Source: Henricia sp. BOLD:AAB3569
Taxonomy: Eukaryota; Echinodermata; Asteroidea; Spinulosida; Echinasteridae
Length of the DNA stretch: 64,000 nucleotides
Assembly: GCA_037783545.1 (NCBI GenBank)
Contig: JBBELK010000964.1
Location: forward strand, 248,001-312,000
Direction: 5' to 3'
The notes beneath the pieces are model-generated. The model was not told the DNA's origin, did no database searches, and was given only the letters and a program-made list of their open reading frames with translations. Made by a program: the position numbers and the translations under genes. Positions 34,301 to 47,296 of this stretch are shown here, one piece after another; the stretch's first letter is position 1; the number at the start of each line of letters is the position of its first letter.

Positions 34301-36750
34301 CCGAGTCACACAAAAACACAGACATTTTCGTGTTTCCCACAGGCGAGACACACACCACCACTGTCGTAGTTTTGTGCGCAAAACCGCTCTCCTAAATAGG
34401 CTAAAAGAAACAGCCTCGTGTGGATCATTTCCAAATCGACATTTGTGCACAATAATATTATACACAGCGCTCCACCAAAACACCACATTTTGGGGTTTTT
34501 GGGCGGCGGGACACGAAATTCTGAACCGCACAATCTCTATGGGTTGGTGCTTCCTGCGTAAAATGGGTGCTAACCGGCCTTACGAGGACCATTTCTTGCT
34601 GTGGCATTTGTACACAAACCAATACGAAAACATAGCGCATATGATTACACGATTTCGTGTTTTTCCAGTTTGCAGTGCTCGTATGGGCTAAGGTTTCGGA
34701 CGTACCGAATCGATGCATTTTTGTGTTCCTATAGGCGTGATACACACCGCCACTGTGGCACGCTTTGTGCACGCAAGCCAGCGCCTAAACAGGCGATCAG
34801 AAAACAACCTTCCGCGAACCTTTTACAAATCGACATTTGTGCACAGTGATACTACACACAATACTCCACCAAAACGACCGATTTTACGTTCTTTAGTGCG
34901 ACAGACACTGAAACTGCACAATTTCTATGGGTGGGTTGTTTCTATCGCAAGATGGGCGCACACCAGCTATACGGGGACCATTTGTTGCTGTAGCGTCTGT
35001 ACACAAGCTAATACGAAAACATAGCACATGGAATTACACGATTTCGTGTTTCTGTGATGTGCGACACACAACATTTTGTAGTGCACATTCCGTATGAGCA
35101 AATGTTTCGTACGTTACAGCGCCTAAAACCGCTCTTATGGAGACTTTTACTTGCCGAAGCATGTGCCAAAACAATGCACACAGAATGAGGCAATTTGGCG
35201 TTTTCCGCCATGGGACACCATGGGGCTGAGGCCGCGCGCGCGCGGCACGTGTGTTTTCGTAAAATGTGTGAAGTACAAAATAGTATTTTGTTACATGTAT
35301 TACAAATTCTTTTATTTATATTATACGAATTACTAATTTGTTACGACGAATTAATTCTTAATTCGTAATTACAAATTACTTTTTTTATACAAATAATTTG
35401 TAATTATGGGTTATTTAATTCGTAATTACGGATAATTTCATTCGTTATTTACAGAATTGAGGAATTTAAAATTGTCATCGAAAACTTGGTTCTCAGTTCT
35501 TTCTTTTTGAAAAAAAATTGCAAAGGAAAAAAACACGTGACGTAATACAAGAAACGAGGCTGCCAGTGTCAATTGAAATTTGTCAATTATTCATTATGCA
35601 ATTAAAAGATTTTACGAATAGACTTTTGTAGTTTTTGGTACACTGTGGTCACGTTCTACGGGATCGATTGTGCGCGCTCCCAACCTTCAGAGGAAAACAA
35701 CCTTCTGGGGACATTTTGTATCCCAGTAACACAACACGTTGACCCGTAGCCAAGTCACACAAAAAAACAGCCGTTTTCATGTTTTTCCAATCCACAAGCG
35801 CGATACACTCCACTGTTGTTGCATGTTTGTGCGCAAAAAGCGCGCTCCTAAATAGGCGAATAGAAACAACGTTATGAGGACATTTTGTACCCAAAAAACA
35901 CACACACTTCACACATTGCCGAGTCACACAAAAATACAGTCGTTTTCGTGTTTCCCACAGGCGAGACACACACCACCACTATCGTAGTTTGTGCGCAAAA
36001 CCGCTCTCCTAAATAGGCTGAATGAAACAGCCTCGTGTGGATCACTTCCAAATCGACATTTGTGCACATTAATATTATACACAGCGCTCCACCAAAACAC
36101 AACATTTTGGGGTTTTTGGGTGGCGGGACACGAAATTCTGTACCGCACAATCTCTATGGGTTAGTGTTTCCTGCGTGAAATGGGTGCGAACCGGCCTTAC
36201 GGGGACCATTTGTTGCTGTGGCATTCGTACACAAACCAATACGAAAACATAGCGCATATAATTATACGATTTCGTGTTTCTCCAGTGTGGGACACAGTTT
36301 GCAGCGCACGTTTAACGTATGGGCAATTTAGCGGTTTTAGATACTACGTAAGCGTTCCAAGTCTTATTTTCAAGACGGGATTGTCCATTTTTAGGACCGA
36401 CTCAGGGTTCCTATAGGCGTGACACACACCGCCACTGTGGCACGCTTTGTGCGCCTAAACAGGCGATCAGAAAACAACCTTCCGCGAACCTTTTACAAAT
36501 CGACATTTGTGCACAGTGATACTACACACAATACTCCACCAAAACGACCGATTTTTCGTTCTTTAGTGCGACAGACAGAAACTCTGAAACTGCAGAATTT
36601 CTATGGGTGGTTTGTTTCATCATAAGATGGGCGCGAACCGGCCTTACGGGGACCATATGTTGCTGTAGCGTCTGTACACAAACCAATAAGAAAACATAGC
36701 GAATGTAATTACACGATATCGTGTTTCTCTGGTGTGCGACACACAACATT
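25310..36750. repeat. Higher-order tandem satellite, about six units
   Basis: Units start near 25310, 27340, 29215, 31875, 33940 and 35630; the last is truncated. Each has 7-8 diverged monomers of about 165 bp followed by a roughly 0.6-kb AT-rich spacer rich in AATTCGTAATTAC words. Monomer marker (TTTCGTGTTTC or variant) in unit 5 lies at 34151, 34324, 34491, 34656, 34880, 35041 and 35203, so spacing is 161-173 bp apart from one gap. Units begin TTTACCTGTTTCCCATTCCA. Minus-strand ORFs inside are frame-broken between units and are not called as genes. Confidence 0.9.
29976..30774. mobile_element. piggyBac-like MITE, TTAA target duplication
   Basis: 17-bp TIRs AGGAACACGTTGCCTTC, flanked on both sides by TTAA (29972-29975, 30775-30778). 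It is inserted in satellite unit 3. It holds a perfect 22-bp-arm hairpin (30145-30166 and 30171-30192, loop AATC). Short ORFs diverge from about 30455 but match no transposase that I know. Confidence 0.85.
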
Positions 36751-37174
36751 TTGCGTAGTCTTGATGCAAGACCGAGTTCGCAATCCCCACATTGTTCATT
36801 TTAGCCGCCAGAGGGCGTACCTACACTTACAACGTGAACTCGAAAACTCGGTCTTGATTACTCCGTAAGAAAAAAGTTCGATAACCTTAATGGAAGCACA
36901 TGAATAATTAAACAGCAAGGTCAAAAATTATGGGCGCCTGCGTAGAAGAGAAAGCGATGCCTCCATAATTAGGTCATGTGGGATGGTAACTTGCCGTGTA
37001 CATTTTGCGCGAAAATGATATCGGGCCGTTTTTGTGCAGTGACCGTGGTGCATTGCCTGCCGAGAAGCGGCATTTCTCGGTACGAGTGCGCGCCCAGCCC
37101 AGCCCGGTGACTTCCTGTCCCCGGCTGGGGGTGCCTGTCCGTGTAGATTAAGACCCAATGCCATGGCCAAAACA
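36751..37174. other. Intergenic, no gene seen
   Basis: Contains an imperfect inverted pair CAAGACCGAGTT / AACTCGGTCTTG (36770-36858) around GCCGCCAGAGGGCG, then a GC-rich stretch (37020-37150) that looks unlike its AT-rich surroundings. No exon is supported. Confidence 0.5.
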
Positions 37175-39195
37175 TTGAACAATGTTGGACAACAGTGGGA
37201 AAAAAATCTAAAAATCATGAAAATTTCTCTCTCTTAGTTTTTACACCATGGTTTTTACAACTAAACTAAAATTTTACATGGTTTTATAACAATGGAAATC
37301 CAGGCTGGGGGCCTAAAATCAGACATGTCATAATTTTATTTCTCATTTTTATCATCAAACTTGTTCTAACATACATTGTTTATTTTTCATTTAATACAAA
37401 ATAAAGACGTTTATAGTGGTCGGATATGGAATTCAACCTACAAATTCAAATTATTTCTGCACTTGAAGTCAAATATTGAACTAATGAATCAGACAATGTT
37501 GACGAACATTTCCTTGGACAATGTTGGACAGCAGTGGGAAAAAATCTAAAAATCATGAAAATTTCTCTCTCTTAGTTTTTACACCATGGTTTTTACAACT
37601 AAAGTAAAATTTTACATGGTTTTATAACAATGGAAATCCAGGCTGGGGGCCTAAAATCAGACATGTCATAATTTTATTTCTCATTTTTATCATCAAACTT
37701 GTTCTAACATACATTGTTTATTTTTCATTTAATACAAAATAAAGACGTTTATAGTGGTCGGATATGGAATTCAACCTACAAATTCAAATTATTTCTGCAC
37801 TTGAAGTCAAATATTGAACTAATGAATCAGACAATGTTGACGAACATTTCCTTGGACAATGTTGGACAGCAGTGGGAAAAAATCTAAAAATCATGAAAAT
37901 TCCTCTCTCTTAGTTTTTACACCATGGTTTTTACAACTAAACTAAAATTTTACATGGTTTTATAACAATGGAAATCCAGGTTGGGGGCCTAAAATCAGAC
38001 ATGTCATAATTTTATTTCTCATTTTTATCATCAAACTTGTTCTAACATACATTGTTTATTTTTCATTTAATACAAAATAAAGACGTTTATAGTGGTCGGA
38101 TATGGAATTCAACCTACAAATTCAAATTATTTCTGCACTTGAAGTCAAATATTGAACTAATGAATCAGACAATGTTGACGAACATTTCCTTGGACAATGT
38201 TGGACAGCAGTGGGAAAAAATCTAAAAATCATGAAAATTTCTCTCTCTTAGTTTTTACACCATGGTTTTTACAACTAAAGTAAAATTTTACATGGTTTTA
38301 TAACAATGGAAATCCAGGCTGGGGGCCTAAAATCAGACATGTCATAATTTTATTTCTCATTTTTATCATCAAACTTGTTCTAACATACATTGTTTATTTT
38401 TCATTTAATACAAAATAAAGACGTTTATAGTGGTCGGATATGGAATTCAACCTACAAATTCAAATTATTTCTGCACTTGAAGTCAAATATTGAACTAATG
38501 AATCAGACAATGTTGACGAACATTTCCTTGGACAATGTTGGACAGCAGTGGGAAAAAATCTAAAAATCATGAAAATTCCTCTCTCTTAGTTTTTACACCA
38601 TGGTTTTTACAACTAAACTAAAATTTTACATGGTTTTATAACAATGGAAATCCAGGTTGGGGGCCTAAAATCAGACATGTCATAATTTTATTTCTCATTT
38701 TTATCATCAAACTTGTTCTAACATACATTGTTTATTTTTCATTTAATACAAAATAAAGACGTTTATAGTGGTCGGATATGGAATTCAACCTACAAATTCA
38801 AATTATTTCTGCACTTGAAGTCGAATATTGAACTAATGAATCAGACAATGTCGACGAACATTTCCTTGGACAATGTTGGACAGCAGTGGGAAAAAATTAA
38901 AAAATCATGAAAATTCCTCTCTTAGTTTTTACACCATGGTTTTTACAACTAAACTAAAATTTTACATGGTTTTATAACAATGGAAATCCAGGTTGGGTGC
39001 CTAAAATCAGACATGTCATAATTTTATTTCTCATTTTTATCATCAAACTTGTTCTAACATGCATTGTTTATTTTTCATTTACAGAATAAAGACGTTTATA
39101 AGTGGTCGGATATGGAATTCAACCTAAAAATTCAAATTATTTCTGCAAATATTAAACTAATGAATCAGACAATGTTGACGAACATTTCCATTTTG
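37175..39195. repeat. 338-bp tandem array, ~6 copies
   Basis: AATGTTGGAC anchors lie at 37181, 37520, 37858, 38196, 38534 and 38872, so the period is 338-339 bp. Copies are nearly identical except the sixth, which has deletions. Copies 2 and 4 share one set of variants (TTTCTCTC, ACTAAAG, AGGCTGG) and copies 3 and 5 another (TTCCTCTC, ACTAAAC, AGGTTGG), showing a 676-bp dimer. Confidence 0.95.
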
Positions 39196-40395
39196 TTTTT
39201 AGTTAACCAAACTGTGCAAATTTCCTTCAAGGGCTTCTGTCCTATCTACAAAGTAGTTTGCTGTTGTTCCCTGGAATTCGTAAAAACAGCTTCATATCCA
39301 CAAAATTAATGGGCCTTCTCAAAGCATTCTCCTCAAAGCACTGAAAATGGTGAAATTTTAAACATTTAGTAAACTAATAAACATCAAATTTAAATTTGTT
39401 CCATTAAACGTTATTCCAGTATATTTTCGGAGGCTTATGCAAGCAAGTTGCTCTAATTAATTTTCTGCAATTCTGCTTGCTGTAAAAACAAAAACATGCA
39501 CGAAGAATCAGAAAAAAAAGTATTGTTTTAAATAGGCCGTAAAAGGTCGATCCTTGGGTCACAACAATTTGCCTTATTTTTTGTTGGCCTAAATGAAAAT
39601 CAAATGGGTCATATTTGACTTTAGAAAATGTACAATTACTTTTGTAATGTACAATTACTTCAAACATTGTGTACAAAGCATGTGATAGTGAGTGAAATTA
39701 GTAGTTTTTAAGAAAGTGGGTGGTTCTTCACTCAGATTAATTCACTCCTAAATTTTTGTTTTTTTCTATCATATCTGAACTAACTGATGCTTGCAAGTCA
39801 TTTTAGTGACAAATAGTAGTGGATAACTTCTCTGAAATCGTTTAGCACTTTTTTTTTTACCGAAGCCAATAATATGACAAGCATGCCATAGTATAGAGGA
39901 GAAGAAAACAATCCCAGTCGTTTTCTTCCTCCATGCGTAAGCGATGAAATAAAATCGTGACCAAGCAGAAAATGCCCCAAGAAAATCTCTAAATGCCAGT
40001 CGTCTTCACTGGCCGCCCAATCATCACACCCGACCGTAGACCCGTTCACGGGTCTAACCCCACCGTACGAGCAACGCAGGCCGGCAAGCGGCAAGGCCCG
40101 GACGTACGGTACAGGCGAGCCACTGAGTGCAACGCGCAAGATAGCTTTGTCCGTGGACAACGTGTTTGCCTCATAATCATGTTTGCCCGCTGACTGCTGA
40201 TCGATCGATCGATCAGCGACTGGAAAAGCAGCGACATTTGTATGCACTGTCCTGTCCAGTGTGTACTCTGGGTACCAGACAGACCAGAGTTGTTGTGAAT
40301 TATGGAAATTAGATGACGTCACGCATTTCAACGTGTCACACAAAGGTATGCCAGGAATTCGCTCGGTATTTTGCGAGCGATTTATACGGAATATG
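39196..40395. other. Intergenic, no gene supported
   Basis: Holds a 181-codon minus-strand open frame (40343-39798) with no recognisable domain or splice context. GATCGATCGATCGATC at about 40200 is a short palindromic repeat. Confidence 0.5.
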
Positions 40396-40479
40396 AAAGA
40401 CTGTCTTTTCGACTGTATTTCAGGTGCGCCCTCTGGCGGCCAATGGTGAATAGTCTATGCTTGTACATCGTGTATTGCG

Positions 40480-41348
40480 CGCAAAAAGGCAGTCTTTCCG
40501 AAAGACTACATTTTGCGGTGCACAATCCACATGAGCAAATGTTTCGTACGTTACAGCGCCTAAAACCGCTCTTATGGGGACTTTTACTTGTCGAAGCATG
40601 TGCGCGCAACCAATGCGCAACCAATACACACAGAATGAGGCAATTTTGAGTTTTCCGCCATGGGACACCATGGGGACGTACGCGCGCGCGGCACGTGTAT
40701 ACAATTCAAAAAAGTATTTTGTTACATATGTATTACGAATAATTTTATTTGTAATTACGAAATAATAACTTGTTACGATGAATTTAGTATTTACAAATTA
40801 CTTATTTCATAAAATTAATTCATAATTATGGGTTATATTTAGTCATTTAGGAATTTGAAATTGTCATCGAAAATGAGGCCGGTCTCGTGCTTTTTTTAGG
40901 ATAACATTTGCAAGTGAAAAGACGCGTGATATGCAGTGTCAATTTGAAATTTGTCAATTATTCATTCTTAAGGGGAGTTCACACTATCGCGGAAAAATCA
41001 CACTGTTCCATTGGTTTGTACACAAACTGGTTTGCCGCAAACTGGTTTGCCGCTTGTGCGCGGCCTATCGCGAGCCCCAAGCCCCAAGCTACCAGAGTGG
41101 AATTTTCTATTTTGGAATAATCGGCGATTGGGAGCTCATGCAATGCGGTGAGCGCAGCGCGAAAGTGTGATTTTTCCGCGATAGTGTGTATCCGCCTTTA
41201 GGATAGGAAATATGAATCCGTAATTTAATTTCGTTACTTCAAATTAGTAATTTGTTATTAGGGATTGATTAATTCGTATTAATTCTTTATTACAAATTAG
41301 TGTAATGCGCAATTAGGAATTATTTTAAGAGATGGAGAATGCGAGTAT
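40480..41348. repeat. Diverged satellite fragment
   Basis: Matches the last monomers and spacer of the 25-37 kb units (CAAATGTTTCGTACGTTACA, CCGCCATGGGACACCATGG) with clear divergence. It is interrupted by 40971-41197 and followed by a SINE. Confidence 0.85.
40971..41197. mobile_element. Harbinger-like MITE, TTA target duplication
   Basis: Inverted ends of about 22 bp sharing CACTATCGCGGAAAAATCAC. Flanks are TTA (40968-40970) and TTA (41198-41200). The satellite units give the empty site TTATTCATTCTTAGGAAAAT. Confidence 0.82.
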
Positions 41349-42219
41349 GGGAGCACGTGTGGTCTAGTGGGTATGAATCGGATATGCCAATCAGAGGTTG
41401 TGGGTTCAAGCCCCACTATGACCAACGTGTCTGTTTCCCTGGGCAAGGCACTTGATCTCAGTTGCCTCGTCAATTTCAACCCAAGCGATATTTTGTGAGC
41501 TGTTATGGGAAATGCCACAATCTAAGTGCCGACAGGGTTGAGCGCCTGGCCAGCAGCCACCTGATGGTTCTGGTGATTTCCTGATGGCAGCGGTAATAAC
41601 ATCCTGAGATCTCAGGGAATTTCCACTCTGCAAAGCGACGTGACAATACCCTGAGGAAATACACGCAAATCTGTGGAGCGAGCCGGCTGTTGTCTTGAGC
41701 CAACTCACGCCCGAGTCATTTTTATGTAATTTAATCAATTCGGTCATGTTATGCCGAAAAGAAACAATTTCTATACTTTCCAGAAATTGTATTGGGTTCC
41801 GTTCCTTATGACTGTCCCATTCCTACCAAACTTTAAAACGACGAACTTTATTTACTCCGCAGTTTTTCAAATTAATAATAGGGATGCATGCTGACGAATG
41901 TAATGGAACGGATTCCCCAGTATTCTTTAAATAGCAGCCAATCGCCGACGCGGACAACGGCCAGCATTACCGAGTATTGTATCACATGCATGCATGGTGT
42001 TTACAATCTGCGCGCGTTACATTTGAATGCCTGCTATCGTGCTGCATAATGCACTGCAAGCGTCCTGATATGATTGGTCCAGCAGAGGCGACAAGATTTC
42101 TGTCGCTAGTCCCACCGCCAAATGGGGCCTTTTTCAACAGGGCCACTGTACGCAGGAGTTAGGGAGTGCTTTAAAGGGGCACTGTTGCAAGAGGATGCGG
42201 TAATAATGGCAACAGCGCC
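41349..42219 (+). mobile_element. CORE-SINE-like copy split by an inner element
   Basis: Same SINE as 3306-3627 (GGGAGCACGTGTGGTCTAGT). Its body runs 41349-41600 and resumes at 42197-42219 (GCGGTAATAATGGCAACAGC). The inner 41601-42196 element is flanked by GCGGTAATAA on both sides. Confidence 0.82.
41601..42196. mobile_element. 'R' element, copy 2, ~10-bp target duplication
   Basis: Inverse of 9021-9595, ends ATCCTGAGATCTCAGG and TTGCAAGAGGAT. Direct flanks GCGGTAATAA at 41590-41599 and 42197-42206. The length of the duplication suggests a Mutator-like mechanism, but the inverted match at the ends is only about 5 bp. Confidence 0.75.
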
Positions 42220-44000
42220 AGTCATAGGCGCGAGTTCTGTGGCGCGATACACACATATATTGTTGTATGTTTTGTGTGCAAAAGGCGCGTTCTTGAAAAG
42301 GCGTCGAGTAGAAACAGCCTGCCTTGTGAGTTGTGAAGACCATTTCCAAAACCATATCGATGCATCTTTCCACGGCAACGATACCCTAAACATTCGGAAT
42401 TTGTGAAATGATTTGTAAGGACGGCCAGCACCCGCGTACCAAAGGGCAAATTACAATTTTGGGACACCGTCCTTAAAGGCCTATGTATCATTTGCAAGAA
42501 AAACTTGTTACATATTCGCGGTATAAGAGTGTAACATATCTAAGGAAGTAAGTTGGTAAACTAGCTTGAAGAAATTTTAGTTACTTAGATGCATCAATGC
42601 TTCAGAAAACCTTGAAAAATGAAAATCTATATATGGATTTTGTGTACAAGTGAATGGTAAAAAAAAGTCCCGTGCACATAACTTTTTTTCTTCAGAAAAC
42701 CACCTTCGGTTGTCAATTTCCAGCATGAAATACCATGTGTTTTGTTACCATTGCTATCAACACTTTAAGTAAGATATTTCCTGTCAACTCATGAGAAACA
42801 AAATTGGGTCATATACTTATTAAACCCCTTCGCCGCGCGCGGCTGGCTGGGCAGACTGCACATGCAGTTCGGTTTTTATATGTGTGCGGGGAACTTCATC
42901 TGCAGTGCAGTGTAGTCTGAATTGCTGGGCGGTACAGGCAAATTACTGCAGGTAATTTCGTTCACAAGAATGTGCAGAAAAAGTCACACAAAAAACCTAG
43001 TCATTTTTGCGTTCCTATAGGCGTGATACACACCGCCACTGTGTGGCACGCTTTGTGCACGCAAGCCAGCGCCTAAATAGGCGATCACAAAACAGCCTTC
43101 CGCGAACCATTTACAAACTCGACACTTGTGCACAGATACCAGACACAGTACTCCACCAAAACAACCGATTTTGCGTTATTCAGTGTGATGGACACCGAAA
43201 TCCTGAAACTGCGCAATTTCTATGGGTGGGTTGTTTCTATCGTAAGATGGTCGCGAACCGGCCTTAAGGGGACTATTTGTTACTGTAGCGTTTGTACACA
43301 AACCAATGCGGAAATATAGCGCATGAAATTACACGATTTCATGTTTCTCTGGTGTGCGACACACAACATTTTGTAGTGCACATTTCGTATGAGCAAATGT
43401 TTCGAACGTGACAGCGCCTAAAACCAACCTTATGGGGACTTTTACTTGCCGAAGCGTGTGTGCGCATCCAATACGAAATCAATGCACACAGAATAAGCTA
43501 ATTTGACGTTATCCGCCATGGGACACCATGGGGACACTATGTATTTCGTAATTACGAATTATTTATTTTCGTTATTACGATATATTTAAATTGTAATTAC
43601 GAATTTAACAAATTACTTAATTCGTAAAAGTATTTCTTAATGGGATTAGCATATTATTTAAAATTGGTACAGCTGACCTCTGACATGTTTAGATTGGTTC
43701 CCGCGAGAGATGGTATTCTGCAATAAGCGATAGGATCGGGAACCGGTCTAGTACATGTCACATCAAAGGTCTGCTGTACTGCTAATTAAGAATTAGAATT
43801 AATTCAATCAAATGTTGGTATAATTTTTCTAAATCGGTCACGTACGTTTTCCATCATCTACTTCGTCCACACCACGCGACAACTACAATCACCACTGATT
43901 CATTTTTTCACGCGATTGTGCCCTCCTCTCTCAACAACCTTCAGAAGAAAACACCTTTCCAGGACATTTTGTACCCCCGGTTTGTGCACCAGTAAACAAC
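42220..44000. repeat. Diverged satellite fragments
   Basis: Monomer-like pieces at 42230-42400 and 42975-43560, spacer-like AT-rich DNA at 43530-43660, a hairpin MITE at 43667-43779 (ends GTACAGC(T/A)GACCT), and the start of a new unit at 43860-44000. The unit resumes at 48358. Confidence 0.75.
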
Positions 44001-44880
44001 TAGTCTTTGTGAAAGACTGTCTTACGTTGCTTGGTTCGTGTACGTGCGCGGTCGACATTGCACCGTGTGGACAGGGTACTAGTTTATGTGCCATTGGGTT
44101 CAGTCTGTAAGACAGTCTTTGGAATCTCTTCACCTGTCACGTGAGACCAGGGACTTTGACCTGAACATACATATTCAAATAAGGTCATTTTGGAATCGCC
44201 CAATCGCAAAGATGATATCATTGCTCATGAATAATGATGTAAGACTGGTGACATGATAACTCTATAACTAGATCTAACGGATATGGACGTACGGAAGCGC
44301 ACTGTACGCCCATGGAGGAAGGAAAGATGGTACGCCCTACGAATGTACCGATGTGCTCCCCACTAAGTCCAAGTTGGCAGCGTAAAACGTTCGTCGTTGG
44401 ACTTTTTTAGGTTTGTTTCTATAGATTTCTGAGTATAAATAATGACCGCCAGAAGCAGGGGCTAATCAAAATTAGGAGAGACGGACAGATCTTCGAAGGA
44501 CATTTTACAAAAATAAAAAAATTCGAACCGTGTCCGGAAACTGGGCCATGCGGCAACGATAAATGTTTTCCTTCCTCTGTTGATTTAACGAGTAAGAATT
44601 TACAAGTCGGACATCACTATTGCTATTCCTTGACAAAATGACTAAATAACCAATGTTAGCCGTCATTTAGGTGCAGATCTGATTGGCAGGAAGAAATGAC
44701 GATTATATTTTAATTTTGACAAAACTTAGTAAGTATAGATGAAGTTGACTTGTAAATTCTTTCCTTTTTCATATAAAATAATACCATTGGTAAAGGGTTG
44801 AGAAGTTGATCATAATTGTTTCTTTAAAAACAAAATGACTCGGCTAGCATTGTAATGTGCAGATTTGATGGGAAAAAATA

Positions 44881-45019
44881 GACCCCTTGCACAGCGGCCA
44901 TGACAGAAGGCAGTCACCTGGTCACATTGCGTCATGCACTAGTATGCACTTTATGGATCTATTGTCACACATTTAAATATAAAAACCTGCCCTCTGTCAT
45001 GGCCGCCGTGCAAGGGGTC
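44881..45019. mobile_element. 139-bp MITE, TA flanks
   Basis: Inverted ends GACCCCTTGCAC(A/G)GCGGCCAT of about 35 bp, with TA on both sides. It is nested in a dispersed repeat shared with 22695-23275 and 47463-47630. Confidence 0.85.
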
Positions 45020-45770
45020 TATATCAAGTAGCAAAAATTTAAGATTTTGGGAAAAAACACATTTGTTCAGCCTGTCTCATTTGTTTTGCACACAAGGTCT
45101 GAAGCCATGATCACCTTCTCAATTCTTTCGGGTACTGGTACCTTATTATGAGAAATTGCCAACTATTTTGTTGTTGACAATTTGCAAATAAATTATTTAC
45201 CATTTATTCAACACAAAAACCATGCATTTGTTCAGCCTGTCTCGCATGTTTTGCGAGAAATTGCCAGATACTTTTCTTTTTTTTTTTTGACAATTTGCAA
45301 ATGAATTATTTACCATTTATTCAACACAAAAACCATGCATGTATTTTAAAGGGTTTTGAATTATGGCCGAGTGAAATTTTAAAAGGCATACTTTAGTTCT
45401 GTAATGCATTTGGTACCATTTTTGAAAGTTTACCAATCATGTCTTTAAACCTAAGGAATGAAACATTTTCTTGTGATAAGCAGATTGTTTTACTATAGTA
45501 CTAATAATTAGTACAGATCTTATAAGTGACGTTATTAATACAGCTTGCTGTGTTGCTATATCAATGCAGGCACGTTTATGAATTTACTTGTCTTTCCAAA
45601 AAAATAATTGTCCCAAGCACTGATGACTATACATGTAAAGAATAAACAAAAACTTGGAGGTCAGAGTTCAATTGTTATGTAGCATTTATTTCGTGTAGTT
45701 GGAGGCATGCTTCCCAGAGGACTCAAACTGTCAAATTTTGTTCACATGTACGCTTTTCTATACAGGAGCA

Positions 45771-45895
45771 GGGGTTGATATCACAAAGAATTGTGACGTG
45801 TCGCAAAAGTAGCCAAATCCATCGGAACTCGCTGAACCCGTTGCGAGATGTGATGGATTTGGTATACTTGTTACACGTCGCAAGTCTTTGACCCC
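45771..45895. mobile_element. Hairpin MITE, GGGGT(C/T)GAT(T/A)TCACAAAG family, copy 1
   Basis: Arms include AAATCCATCGGAACTC and GTGATGGATTT. A second copy is at 57649-57795. Confidence 0.78.
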
Positions 45896-47296
45896 ATGGC
45901 CCAAATTCATTCTGCTCTTTAAGTTTAAGCAGGAATATACATGTACATGTACCTTTATAGCTCAGAAAAATGAACTTTCAAAATCCACTAGCTAATCTCC
46001 TGACATCAGTAAGCCAAGCATCACCACGAAATTCCCTCCTTGGACAGTTTGCTCAAAATTTCAACATGTAGGTTCATTCATGATTATTAAAGAACTGTCC
46101 TAGTTACATGTACATCTGCATGGAAGTTGTACCTTTCAATTAGGCCTCCATGTTATGTGAATACACCATGGAGTGTACATGTACTTACATGTAGCTGATT
46201 ACATGCTCAAAAAAGAATTTGTCAAGCAAGGCTTCAATACAGTATAATTCATTCTGATTAAAGACTACTGTTTTGTGTGTGGCTGTCCGTTGCAATTGAC
46301 ATAAGTCACAAAGTCGTGCAGCTAGCTGCAGGACATTTGAAATAAAAAGTCTTGTGTAGCTTTAATTTTCCATCATTCATCAAATATGGAAACCCCAGAC
46401 ACGAAGCAGCAACAGGACATTTTACATTAAAAGAAGACCAAAGCGTGGAGACAAAGGATTGCACACTCTTCTGTTGGGAGAAGCCACAAGTAGTCAGGAA
46501 ATATACGGACTGATGAGAATCCCGTGTAGATGGAGGTCAATCTTATTCCTCATTTTCTGAAGAAAAAAGCAAAAGAATCGCATACGATAGTAAATCGTGA
46601 GAATTTGGTAAGAATCTGTCTAAAACAGCGTTTAATTGTAATTACTAATTTCATTTTACCCCGTGGCTCATAAAATGCACATCAAGGACACAGCATTTTC
46701 CACAGGTCTGGTCTCTACTACACTGTTTCAAGCAGGTATGAGTTGTTCATGCATAAAGCTGAACTGAACACTTGTAGGCAAAAGTGCCCTGTTTTAACAT
46801 GATTTTTGTAATATCAGCATGAAAAGCTTGTTATAAGGTGGATCTTGTATTAATAATTATGTGATTATTGTCACTGTTCCCCTGTACAGAGACTGCAAAA
46901 GGAAATACCAGTAAATGCTCAACATGGGTTTGTGCCCGGGTTTGTGTGTGCCATCATGGGTGGATTGACTGCTATCTTGTGGCATTGGAATTTTTGTTAA
47001 AGAAAAGATTATAAATTACAACAAATTTTACCTCGCAGAAATACTTTGCCGACAGAGATTCCATATATGTACCGTACTTTATTGAAACTCTGCTAATTTG
47101 TGGGTCTGAGGAGAAAAAAGAGAAACGAAAGTGAAAGAAATGGTTAGAATGCAATGGAGCATGACATAATTAAAGTGTTTTCAAGCAAACACTTGAAATA
47201 TTTTCATTGCTAAAACGTGTTTCCTCCAGATTGGAAGTGTGAACAAATAGAGCCCATGCTATGATGCTTTCCTGCTAGCAGCTTATGTGCGTTTCC

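Noticed and set aside
25351-36749. Many 60-166-codon ORFs treated as genes
   Set aside because: They are repeats of satellite monomers with shifting frames on both strands; no start, intron or polyA context.
25310-36750. CRISPR-like array
   Set aside because: Repeats are long, adjacent and diverged, without unique spacers, and the genome is eukaryotic.
39798-40343. 181-codon minus-strand ORF
   Set aside because: No recognisable domain, low-quality composition, no splice sites matching its ends, next to repeats.
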